Source: Balanoglossus misakiensis (taxonomy: Eukaryota > Hemichordata). From it: a stretch of 64,000 bases of DNA. Location of the stretch: NCBI GenBank assembly GCA_040954595.2, contig CM082590.2, positions 5,084,001 to 5,148,000 of the forward strand. The letters run 5' to 3'. A program made the translations under genes and the position numbers. Positions within the stretch are counted from its first letter, which is position 1; each line of letters begins with the position of its first letter. Of this stretch, positions 24,601 to 31,620 are shown in pieces. A model generated the notes under the pieces. That model saw nothing but the letters and a program-made list of their open reading frames with translations, had not been told where the DNA came from and did not search any database.

Positions 24601-27009
24601 TACCTCGCGCATGCGCACAACGCTATTTTCGTGTCATAACCGGAAATACAGCTCAGAGCTATAATAGTGATCGACTGTGAGTTAGGATCGACTGACTATA
24701 TTTATAAAAGAAAAATATTGATGTAGGATTTGAGTAACCATGAAATATACTCATTTTTTGGGGGGAAAAGTATGCTTTATTAAATGTAGGGATCTTGTAC
24801 ACTATGCATGGGACCTAGCCTGGCCCCAGACCAGTGTTTAGAATTTATAAAACACACTGGTCTGGGGCCAGGCTACATGGGACCATGTACACTATGTATA
24901 CGGCATGGAACCAAAGTTTTTTTAGAACCTGCAGTCCTCAACTTTCAGCGTTTTGCAAGTTTGTTTAACACTTGTGGCAAGTGTGTATTATACAAGCTTG
25001 TCTGGGGCGGTTCACAAGCTGTATTCAAGCTTGTAATTTTAAGCCGTAATCTTATCCAAGCTTGTAAAACCTTTATACAAGCTAAAAGCTAGCATTTCAA
25101 AGTTGTGTCATCCTTGCAGCAAGCTTGTACAAGGTTGTGACATCTTGGTGACTTTCGTAACTAATCCACAAGTTCAATTTGAATAGTTATAAATATCAAA
25201 TAATTTGCTGGTCTATCCTGGAATCAGAGCCAAAAATCTAACCTGGTCAACATTTAATTTGTAAAAAACTACTATCCAATGTGCTTGTTTTGCTCACCCC
25301 TCATTGTCAGCAATGGTAGATTACATTTGCTGAATGTGTGGCTGGAGACCATAGGACAGCATAGCCATGTACCCGGTACTAACACTGGGCCCAGACAATC
25401 TCTTTGTACAGTGTAGTTGTGACCTTTAATCTATAGATTGCTTGCTTCATTCTGACCATTAACAAGTTGCAGTGACTTCACAGCAACAGTTTTTATTTGC
25501 TGTAAATTCACTGCACAAGTTTGATTTGCTGTGAATTCTCTGCACAACATGTTTGGGGATTGTTCACTTTGCATTGAGTTTGCAGAATCTTGCAAACTTC
25601 TGCAAACCCTCTTATCAGCCAATCTGCAAACTATATGCCTGCTGGGTATTGGCAGCAAACTCATAACCATCTCCCAGCAAAAATATTTTTTCGTAAGGGA
25701 AAGTATTCTAATTACACATAAACGTACACGGCTTACACCAAAATATAGATACATGTACTGGAAAATGCCCGGATGAGCCCATGGACTCATGATAAGGCAA
25801 CGGTCTCAAGAGAACGGTGAAGAAATGAAATGAGAGTATCACTGTGAATGTTTGTCCAAACTGTGAGGGCAAGTTATTGTGTAGCTGTAGTAGTGTGTGG
25901 GTCGTGCGACAGCTTTGTATACCTGGTCGCTGATGTGCTTCCCAAGAAGCATTTTTGACAGTTTGAAAGGGTTTGCATGATTTCCATAAAAGATTCACTG
26001 TCCAGCCACTCTATTGTTATAGTCTACAGATTAGGGATGTCGTCCTGTTGGTCAGAACATGGAATCCACAACCGACGGTCAGCAATGAACGTCACAGCAC
26101 GGCTGTCACAACACGGCCAAACGGATAACACTTGTTTCCGTTGGGATCATCCACAAAGTCACGGTTGACGTAGACAAGCTGCTTTCTATCGGTTAGAATG
26201 TCTCACTTTTTTAGTAGTTAACCGTATGCGCATAGGGACTGGTCAGTTTCTTCGGCCGGGGGTGGATTCTATTTTGTGCACCCTCGGTCATCAAAATACA
26301 CTGTTGCCCTCATTGTCAGTCATCATGTGTATACTGCCCCATATATAGACACATTGCTAGACATGGTTACAAAGTAACACAGACATGGATTTCAATGGGT
26401 GTTTTATCTAAAGCTAGAACTTGCTCATAAAATTGTGTTTACTTAGGACTTGCTCAACCGGTAAAATTATTTTTGAAATATCGTTCAATGGAGACTTTGA
26501 CTTGTGAATTGAAAACATTGTGATAAGTGTGACTATTTTGTCAACTAGGTAATTGTTTGATTATGAATGCACTATCTAGCAATACACACAGACACTAGAA
26601 GTTTCTATGTTTTCCGTGTGTCGGGCAAGCTGACCCGTTGAAAAATGATAAACCTATTAGGCACCAACTAGCGCCACAAGTCTTAACGAAACAGTCATTT
26701 GTTTAGTGACCAAAATGTCTGGTTAAATTTACGTGCATGGGGTTGACGGGAGAAATTTTGAACAACAGTCCTCAGTCCACAAAACAAACAAAATATAAAC
26801 CACTCATAAAAACAGTCGTCGTACGCGTCACTGCCAGACATCGTTGCCTTTGGTGTGAAATGTTAGTTGTTACAGTTAACATAGCTCTGCGTGGCAGGGC
26901 TGTGTTGTTACGGCGAGCCCACGGGTCGCCGTAACAACACAGCCCTGCCACGCAGAGCTACAGTTAACAGTTCACTTACCTGTGGATCCTTATATTCTCC
27001 AGAAGCCAT
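6448..27009 (-). CDS. Ankyrin-repeat protein gene, 5' part (join of six visible exons)
   Basis: The join is 27009-26980, 22092-21994, 17451-17353, 13100-13008, 10172-10074, 6546-6448, all on the minus strand. Every exon begins after AG and is followed by GTAAGT, and every junction is phase 0, so the six exons splice into one open frame of 10+33+33+31+33+33 codons. Each internal exon encodes about one ankyrin repeat, a protein-interaction module. The gene must continue beyond 6448, but I see no further exon or stop on this strand before the window edge, where a LINE sits. Cellular role and ligand cannot be read from the sequence. Introns of 2.9-5 kb are filled with repeats. Exons 4-6 come from the tandem duplication. 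Other exons may have been missed. Confidence 0.8.
6690..6718. repeat. (GTT)n microsatellite
   Basis: About nine GTT triplets occur in the intron flank of the unit-1 exon. In units 2 and 3 the same position carries G or T homopolymers instead (10326-10340, 13250-13280), so this spot is unstable. Confidence 0.85.
7246..8097. other. Unit-2-specific intron sequence, no gene seen
   Basis: In unit 2 the stretch between module A and the tail of module B is replaced by about 850 bp not found in the other units. Short ORFs here have no recognisable domain and no splice-site support. Confidence 0.5.
8717..8808. repeat. Hairpin repeat in module C, unit 2
   Basis: AGCTGTGGAAACGCAGCTGT is matched in inverted form by ACAGCTGCATTTCCACA across a G-rich/C-rich centre. 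The right end is shorter here than in units 3 and 4. Confidence 0.7.
10074..10172 (-). CDS. Ankyrin gene exon 5 (33 codons)
   Basis: This is the unit-2 copy, 99 nt, bounded by CCACAG and GTAAGT. It encodes HGRAPLHYAALNGHGDVVRL then LLQSNASVDVQDK. It differs from exon 6 at a few first-helix residues (HGR/GGW, Y/H, L/R, V/L), while the second helix and loop are identical. The splice sites and about 400 bp of flanking intron are also shared. Confidence 0.83.
11606..11701. repeat. Hairpin repeat in module C, unit 3
   Basis: AGCTGTGGAAACGCAGCTGT at the left is matched by ACAGCTGCATTTCCACAGCT at the right. The centre also pairs (GGAGGGGG...CCCCTCCCCC). ACTGAAGA occurs just outside both ends (11595-11602 and 11702-11709), which may be a target-site duplication of a tiny foldback insertion. 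Confidence 0.75.
13008..13100 (-). CDS. Ankyrin gene exon 4 (31 codons, two residues short)
   Basis: This is the unit-3 copy of the duplicated exon, bounded by CCCTCAG and GTAAGT. It encodes NGWAPLHNANGHGDIVRLLL then QSNASVDVKDN. Compared with exons 5 and 6 it lacks two codons in the first helix (PLHNANGHGD against PLHHAARNGHGD), an in-frame 6-nt deletion. The phase is kept, but the first helix is shortened. Confidence 0.75.
14537..14635. repeat. Hairpin repeat in module C, unit 4
   Basis: This is the same hairpin as at 11606-11701, with an extra GAGA in the centre and a 3-base difference at the left edge (ACATACAGCTG). ACTGAAGA again flanks both ends. Confidence 0.75.
15011..15370. other. 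Unique intron sequence, no gene seen
   Basis: This follows the end of the tandem array. It contains several GTCACGTGA/TCACGTGAT-type motifs and one copy of a 30-bp direct repeat (CTTTCGAAC...AACCTACAG, about 15303-15332) that recurs at about 16615-16645. No coding signal was recognised. Confidence 0.5.
15371..15709. mobile_element. Palindromic MITE, copy 1 of 3
   Basis: About 150-bp arms pair with each other. CCACACACAACTTCCATCC on the left matches GGATGGAAGTTGTGTGTGG on the right. The outer ends resemble CTCTCTCGCTGCCC and GGGCAGCGAGAGAGAC. Related copies lie at 30093-30403 and 61636-61924. There is no ORF of note, so it is a non-autonomous foldback element. Confidence 0.8.
15710..17352. 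other. Ankyrin gene intron 3, no further gene seen
   Basis: Sequence downstream of exon 3. A 97-codon plus-strand ORF (16581-16874) shows no recognisable domain and starts inside the second copy of a 30-bp direct repeat, so it was not accepted as a gene. Confidence 0.45.
17353..17451 (-). CDS. Ankyrin gene exon 3 (33 codons)
   Basis: The exon starts after ...TTAAG and ends GATGCG|GTAAGT, 99 nt, phase 0-0. It encodes DESTALHAAARENKLEVAQV then LIDHGADVNAKDA, a textbook ankyrin repeat (TALHxAAxxxxLEVxxxLIxxGADVNAKD). It lies outside the segmental duplication and is not a copy of exons 4-6. Confidence 0.85.
17785..18185. repeat. Three tandem copies of a 141-bp unit
   Basis: AAGTACTCTAACAGATAAAC recurs at 17799, 17941 and 18082. 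Each unit also holds TTTCTCTGTTGATGTAAGTT and CCCAACATTGGCATGGGA. The copies differ by a few bases and short indels. Confidence 0.88.
18568..18800. repeat. Dispersed repeat with CACGTG palindrome and (GT)n
   Basis: It begins with the perfect hairpin AGCTCACGTGA-AAA-TCACGTGAGCT (18568-18592). A (GT)n/(GTAT)n tract follows (about 18606-18672), then a unique body containing ATCTCAAGAACCGCTGAACC. The layout suggests a short interspersed element. A family assignment needs a library search. Confidence 0.6.
18801..19790. other. Intron sequence, no gene seen
   Basis: No coding or repeat structure was recognised. The 167-codon plus-strand ORF starting at 19509 runs into a microsatellite-bearing repeat, has no recognisable domain and was rejected as a gene. 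Confidence 0.4.
19800..19935 (-). repeat. (ATGT)n-tailed dispersed repeat end
   Basis: GTATGTCCATCAACATCAAA is the inverted counterpart of the TTTTTGATGTGGACGGACAT sequence next to (ACAT)n at 23357-23425. Two copies of one dispersed repeat with a tetranucleotide tail therefore lie in opposite orientation. Confidence 0.55.
20150..20560. repeat. Degenerate tandem repeat, period about 144 bp
   Basis: Three diverged units carry a TTCTGCAG/TTCCTG start and a GTCCAATTGATTGGAAACTT-like end near 20205, 20350 and 20490. Between them is an AAATTTGCAxAAxTG core. Divergence is high, so the array is old. Confidence 0.6.
20700..21993. other. Intron 2 sequence, no gene seen
   Basis: AT-rich sequence. Two ORFs of 65-97 codons have no recognisable domain. 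No exon signature on either strand was found beyond exon 2 at 21994. Confidence 0.4.
21994..22092 (-). CDS. Ankyrin gene exon 2 (33 codons)
   Basis: The exon starts after ...TTATAG and ends TGG|GTAAGT. It encodes DLIKATGDGDVARIQSLIAD followed by GYDVNAKGVYSGW. This is an N-terminal capping-type ankyrin repeat: LIxAxxxGDVxxIxxLIxxGxDVNAK is the classic pattern. It is exactly 99 nt, phase 0-0. Confidence 0.82.
22510..22945. repeat. Two tandem copies of a 238-bp repeat
   Basis: CTGCTCTGGATGCC recurs at 22521 and 22759. Both copies contain GGTCAAAGGTCACCTGAGGT, ATACTGGTCCATGTTC and GGAATTAGGTATGCACATAA in the same order. TGACCT/AGGTCA half-sites are frequent inside. Confidence 0.85.
23357..23425 (+). 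repeat. Dispersed repeat end with (ACAT)n tail
   Basis: TTTTTGATGTGGACGGACAT leads into (ACAT)n/(CCAT)n. This is the partner of the inverted copy at 19800-19935. Confidence 0.7.
23495..23760. repeat. TTTGCAGCAA-rich repeat, copy 1
   Basis: Variants of GCAAACT, TTGCTGCAAA and CTGCAGTGAGTTCACAGCAA recur every 20-40 bp. One 27-bp block (ACTGCAGTGAGTTCACAGCA) is directly duplicated at 23637 and 23664. The same vocabulary appears at 25443-25680. Small ORFs here are by-products. Confidence 0.65.
23761..24806. other. Intron 1 sequence, no gene seen
   Basis: This opens with a (C)n(CA)n tract (23761-23790). The 106-codon plus-strand ORF at 23987-24307 has no recognised domain. Confidence 0.4.
24816..24875. 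mobile_element. 60-bp palindromic insertion with 9-bp direct repeats
   Basis: TAGCCTGGCCCCAGACCAGT (22-nt arm, 24816-24837) is perfectly matched by the inverted arm 24854-24875 around a 16-bp AT-rich loop. The 9-mer CATGGGACC abuts both ends (24807-24815 and 24876-24884), as expected of a target-site duplication. Confidence 0.75.
24990..25135. repeat. Cluster of CAAGCTTGT palindromes
   Basis: ACAAGCTTGT or close variants occur at least six times in about 140 bp. This simple cluster has no associated coding signal. Confidence 0.6.
25443..25680. repeat. TTTGCAGCAA-rich repeat, copy 2
   Basis: GTTGCAGTGACTTCACAGCA, TTTGCTGTGAATTC and TCTGCAAACT variants match the repeat at 23495-23760, partly in the other orientation. 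Confidence 0.6.
25690..26870. other. Intron 1 sequence, no gene seen
   Basis: No domain-bearing ORF, exon signature or clear repeat was recognised on either strand. Confidence 0.4.
26882..26960. mobile_element. Perfect 35-bp-arm palindrome just after the exon-1 donor site
   Basis: The arms (26882-26916 and 26926-26960) are perfect reverse complements around the 9-nt loop GCCCACGGG. The 11-mer TACAGTTAACA occurs at 26871-26881 and 26959-26969, next to or just overlapping the ends, like a target-site duplication. In the minus-strand pre-mRNA the hairpin begins about 13 nt downstream of the exon-1 GTAAGT donor. Confidence 0.82.
26980..27009 (-). CDS. Ankyrin gene exon 1 coding part (start codon)
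   Basis: The sequence reads ATG then ten codons (MASGEYKDPQ) and a strong donor, CAG|GTAAGT, at 26974-26979. ATG is preceded by AACC, a good animal initiation context. The phase matches the next exon. The exon is too short for ORF callers. The 5' untranslated part should lie between 27010 and about 27,230. Confidence 0.7.
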
Positions 27010-27238
27010 GGTTACGTTATAGACATTGTGTTGGAATACTTTAAAAATCTGGATCAGTAGCACCGCTTTAGAGTTGAACAAGTCAGCTTCGCAAATGTTC
27101 TATAATGGCGTCGTCGCCTACGTGGTCAGGTGATGTTGACAACAAGTTGGGGAAAACCCCGATAAATAAGGAAGTACACTACAAAGGAAAGTAATGACAA
27201 GAGTTGGGTCAAAGTTCATGACGCCATAACAGTGTGGC

Positions 27239-27269
27239 ATATATACACTTCAATACTGTGGTGACGTCA
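27239..27269 (-). promoter_or_regulatory. Candidate core promoter of the ankyrin gene (CRE plus TATA-like)
   Basis: Reading the minus strand, a perfect TGACGTCA palindrome (27262-27269, cAMP-response-element type) is followed about 13 bp later by GTGTATATATG (27239-27249). The TATA-like site is about 230 bp upstream of the exon-1 ATG. The spacing suits a promoter, but no transcript evidence is available and TGACGTCA occurs elsewhere in the window. Confidence 0.3.
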
Positions 27270-27309
27270 CAGCAGAATTCCTAGATTTCTGTTTAAATCA
27301 CTAAACTAG

Positions 27310-29050
27310 TTGGCACATTAAACAACGATTTGATTATTTATGTTTTATAACAGTACGAGCAGTGGAATGAAGTGGCCTATTCCCACTTCACAAGCTTCAG
27401 TACAAGACATAGTCTCGCTTTGCAGACTCTTGTCGCTTCACTATTTCGCCACTGGCGGTGTGAGAACGCGAGGAGCGAAGCCAAAAGTGTCTGGGGAGAA
27501 CACAGTCGCATAAGGATTGTGTTGTGTTTACATGGCGATCGACTATGACACTTTTCTGTGTCATAGGCGATCGACAGGCTATACAATTCAACCCCCATGC
27601 GACTGTTGGGGAGAATCACTGCATTCCATTGTGATGACATACACACAAGACAGGCAATGAATTCAACTATTACAAAGGACCCTTGACCTAGTTGACTTTC
27701 AGTCAATGCATGTTGTGCCAGACAGTATGTGACTGACCGACAGGCCCCGTCGAAGTTGACAGCCCAGTGCAGTATAAAATATCGTATACATGTACTGTGC
27801 TGTCAACTACAGCAGTGTCTGTAATCATGTGATTGTGAGTGAATATCACTGCACGTCTACGACTACATTTACAATCAAGGATTTTGTTTCGTTTGTCAGT
27901 TGTGGGTGATTTCCTGTTAGTGTTGAGAAATTTAGTACTTCCCGTCTTTGCAAATTGGCATATTTTTCCAATATGTAGCATTATAGCCAAATGCGGCATT
28001 CTTGCCAAATGTGTCTTAAAATTTTGAATTGTTGCATGAGAGATTGAAAATCAGAATATATTATATAAAAATGAATCCACTCTCATACAATCAATTTTAA
28101 GTGGTCAATGACCTTTAATGTACTGTGCATTAAAATAAAAGGTAAAATTCATAAGATATACAAGTAGTAAAACTTTCCTAAAATATAATTCAAGTGAAAA
28201 TCCAAAATAATCTATAAACTCAAAAATCTCTGGTAGAATGAAGCTGAAGCAAGTGCTGGCAATTAATGATTTATCTCAAACTTATATTTTTAATCATTTC
28301 ATCACCATGGTTTAGCTTAAATTCATTGTCTTCTACAGTAAAATTGGACCTCTATAGAAGGAAATGGGGTTGAAGGTTTAAGGTAGTCTTGTACCATGAA
28401 AAATAAAGTCTTAAATTTAGACCAAAAAATTGTGTCATGGTGCAAATTTTAAATGAGAGAACAAGTCAAATTTGAAATTCATAGTGGCCACCAATGTCTG
28501 TGTAAGCTCAATAGAGAATAGTTGAAGAAGTGATTTTTAGGAAAACATGCTTGATTTTTGATAGAGCTGTTTAGAGAATTACTGCTCTAACAATTTTTAA
28601 GTTGAGACTATGTTATCATGCAACTTTTACGGTGAATAATTAACTTTTTAAAACATTTTGAGTATTCAGGTAAATATGAACTCAATTTTCAGACTGATTT
28701 TGAAGGTGCATGTTAAAACCAAACATGAGAAGCAAGTGGGAATAGTTCATGTCTTGTATTGCATTAATTTGGCGGCCCATGTTCCACTCGGGGGGGGGGG
28801 GGGGGGAAATGCCAACAAAGGAGACACACATATACACAAAAGATTGCAAAAGTAAACGATTAATTTTAAAAATATCAAGGATTAAAAGACACAAAAATCC
28901 TTCTGGCAGTGAAGAAGCAGTAAAAGATTCAATTCTCAAGTCTTCATTAACAGATTTCTAAAATCTGCAGTTGATGAAACTGCATTGTAAAGGATTGGTA
29001 AAATTTGTAATAGTCATATCCAAGACGAGGTCATACATGGAAAAAAAACA
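27310..29050. other. Upstream intergenic sequence, no gene seen
   Basis: It contains an imperfect hairpin near 27530-27572 (GCGATCGACTATGACAC and its inverse) and a G-run (28791-28806). ORFs of 60-109 codons carry no recognisable domain. Confidence 0.4.
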
Positions 29051-29051
29051 T

Positions 29052-29129
29052 TTAACCCTTCACCCCTTCAAAGGTTCAACCCCACATAGAAAACAACAGG
29101 TTTGGACTGAACCATTGTGGTGACAGGGT
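29052..29129. repeat. Short CCCTTTCACC inverted repeat, copy 1
   Basis: This resembles 31031-31123. TTAACCCTTCACC at the left, TAGAAAACAACAGGTTTGGA in the middle and GGTGACAGGGTA at the right pair imperfectly. It is a small non-coding dispersed element. Confidence 0.6.
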
Positions 29130-29522
29130 ACAAAGCACCCCAGTTTCCACGAAACATAAGTTGTGATCTGTAAAAATCAACAAGATTTCATTGACAGGCT
29201 CCTGTAAGCTTCGCAGACGGTTACTTTAACATTCTCATTTATAAAAATGGACTTGCAGGGCAATCACACGCTGACCATCAAATTCAGTGTAACTTTCATA
29301 AAGGATGTACAACTGATAAAAGTGAAAGTATTGTCATTTTTATGGTGGATTTTAAGTTACCCAGCAAGTGTACCAAAAATCTGTAACAAAATATAGGGGT
29401 CACTGTGCTTGTTTTTGAAATACAAAGCTGTGAATTTAGTCAAACTTAAAAACAGCTGAGTAAGCATTTTTTACCAATGGGTGTCTATGGGCCAAAAAAA
29501 AGTTATTTCAAAATTGAGTGTG

Positions 29523-29783
29523 TGCATGGTGACCACAATATATTGTTTGAGTTCTGATTTTAATTTCCATGAAATGACGATAGTAGAAGCGCATTATCTG
29601 GGAATTCTCAATGAAATCCTCTGGGAGAGACATATTCCATGTGCTCCAAGTTTGCATGGTGACCACAATATATTGTTTGAGTTCTGATTTTAATTTCCAT
29701 GAAATGACGATAGTAAAAGCGCGTTATCTGGTAATTCTCAATGAAATCCTCTGGGAGAGACATATTCCTTGTGCTCCAAGTGT
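29523..29783. repeat. Two tandem copies of a 130-bp unit
   Basis: TGCATGGTGACCACAATATA starts at 29523 and 29653. The copies differ at only a handful of positions, so the duplication is recent. Confidence 0.9.
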
Positions 29784-30092
29784 GCGTATGTCCTTAACTG
29801 ACCACCAGCACCAATGCTGCAATAGAACAGAAATTTATGGTTCAAAATTGAAGCATTTCAGACCCTAATTGCTCTAGCCCTGGACTGGTCATTAATTCAA
29901 CAGATATTACAAACTATAAGTATATTGTCTATAAACACCGAGAAATTGACAACTACCAATGTTGTATAGACCAAAAATAGATTTAAGGGGACCACTTGCT
30001 TGCAAGACTGGTTCATTTAAAGTCCCAAATTGCTGCTATTTCTTGCAATATTTTCGATTTACTTCAAACTGTTAACAGGCCATCTAAAGGAT

Positions 30093-30403
30093 CAAAGTCT
30101 CTCCCTCACTGCCGTTTTCCCATCAATTATGTTTGATATAAGACGCTGTTTATATTAAAGTAAATGTGTATATGTAGTGAATTAATGTTCGACCACACAC
30201 AACTTCCATCCCACTTGTATGATATGAGGGTAAAATTTGGCCCAAAATGAATAAATTTATGCATTTTTGACCAGATTTTACTCTCATATCATACAAGTGG
30301 GATGGAAGTTGTGTGTGGTTGAACGTTCATTCATTACATATACACATGTACATTAACATAAACAGTGTATTGTATCAAAAAAGGGCGGAGACTTTGTCCC
30401 TTT
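30093..30403. mobile_element. Palindromic MITE, copy 2 of 3
   Basis: This is the same family as 15371-15709. AAAGTCTCTCC at the left pairs with GGCGGAGACTTT at the right, and CCACACACAACTTCCATCC pairs with GGATGGAAGTTGTGTGTGG around an AT-rich loop. Confidence 0.8.
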
Positions 30404-30493
30404 TATGTTCAGTCAATCTAGTCAAGAGGGACCCAAAGTTTAGGGACTTTATAGACGAGTGGCCTTTATAGACGGGTTGATTCGAATACACAC

Positions 30494-30621
30494 CTTGAAA
30501 TTGTTGGCTGCCTGTTTCAATCCAACATCAGTATCCAAGAATTGAACTTCAGCAATTTGGCTGTGAAGTGCAGCCATAATGAACAAGACACAGGCCTTCT
30601 CAAAAGAGGATGATGTCATAC
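30494..30621 (-). CDS. BRO1-domain exon (ALIX/HD-PTP family)
   Basis: The exon starts after ...TGTATAG and ends AATTTCAAG|GTGTGT. Forty-two codons in frame include SSFEKACVLFIMAALHSQIA and DTDVGLKQAANNFK. This matches the BRO1 signature (FEKxxVLFNxAALxSQIAxxQxLxxDEGLKxAAKxF) found in ALIX/PDCD6IP and PTPN23, which bind ESCRT-III. It has no stop. No other BRO1 exon is visible in the window, so it is either one exon of a gene with very large introns or an orphan duplicated exon. The usual VLFN reads VLFI. Confidence 0.7.
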
Positions 30622-31030
30622 CTATACAAAACAAGACAAATACAAGATTGAATCATTCATATGGATTACATTATGTTGTCATTAGGCCTGCAAAATTAAC
30701 ATGTGCTGTTCCGATTAGTACCATACTGTTAAAGAGTGACGAGGAATGATCAAATTAATTATTGTTGGATTTAATTTATATTTCTTGTGGTGGCTGGGAA
30801 CACAGTTTACACAGTAGAAAAACTTTACAGTGAAAGAGTTTTAAACTGCGCCCTGTCCAATTATACCATGGAAGTTTTTGAGTGAGGTGTGATGTACGAG
30901 TGGTTGGGTATACTTAGACAACAAGATTATCAAGTGAACAAAAAGCAATAAAAATCCTAGGTAGTGTTTCATATCTCTTAGAAATCCAGGAGAAGGAGGT
31001 CATGTAACCCATTTCTCACAATTGTTTGGT

Positions 31031-31123
31031 TTAACCCTTTCACCCCCAGTTCCCTCTATAGACGTCCAACTTTATCATAGAAAACAATGGGTTTGGACTG
31101 AACCCTGGTGGTGAAAGGGTTAA
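31031..31123. repeat. Short CCCTTTCACC inverted repeat, copy 2
   Basis: TTAACCCTTTCACCCCC at the left pairs with GGTGGTGAAAGGGTTAA at the right. The interior shares CATAGAAAACAA and GGTTTGGACTGAACC with 29052-29129. Confidence 0.7.
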
Positions 31124-31563
31124 ACCCGAATGGACAGACCTACAATGCACAAAATCAGGGTTGAAAGTGTTCAGAGTTTGATACATGTATTACATATACG
31201 AATTCTTTGCCATGATACATGTACGTGTGAAACATATATTGTATCATCTCCCTATTTACAATCAGTGTGCCCTCTAAACCCATATGACGCGCCACTGACT
31301 CAACAAACTCACTGGAGATTCAAGAAAAATTATCCACTATACATGTAATGGTATGGTGCTGACTCTGAGAAAGTGTTCAGAAATCTTGAATATCAATTTT
31401 GGAATATTTTGTTTGGCTCAGGCTGACATCTTTTACTTGTGGTATGAGGCAACAGCATAAGAATACCGTACAGCATGAAGTAAAAAGTGTCAAGGTACCC
31501 TACATTTGATTTGAATCAGATTGTGATAATAGATCATTTTTACTATTTGAGAAATTGACTTAC

Positions 31564-31620
31564 CCATGTTGCATCATCATTCTCTGTGTTCCTTCACCAC
31601 AGTTGATCAGATAACGGCAA
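31564..31620 (-). CDS. tRNase Z (ELAC2-like) exon fragment
   Basis: The exon lies between ...GTTCTAG and GTAAGT on the minus strand. Its frame reads CRYLINCGEGTQRMMMQHG, close to the NRYLFNCGEGTQRLMxEH segment of the N-terminal half of long tRNase Z/ELAC2. That protein trims tRNA 3' ends in nucleus and mitochondria. Only 57 nt are present. Neighbouring ELAC2 exons are not found here, and the phase does not join the BRO1 exon. It may be an orphan or part of a spread-out gene. Confidence 0.6.
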
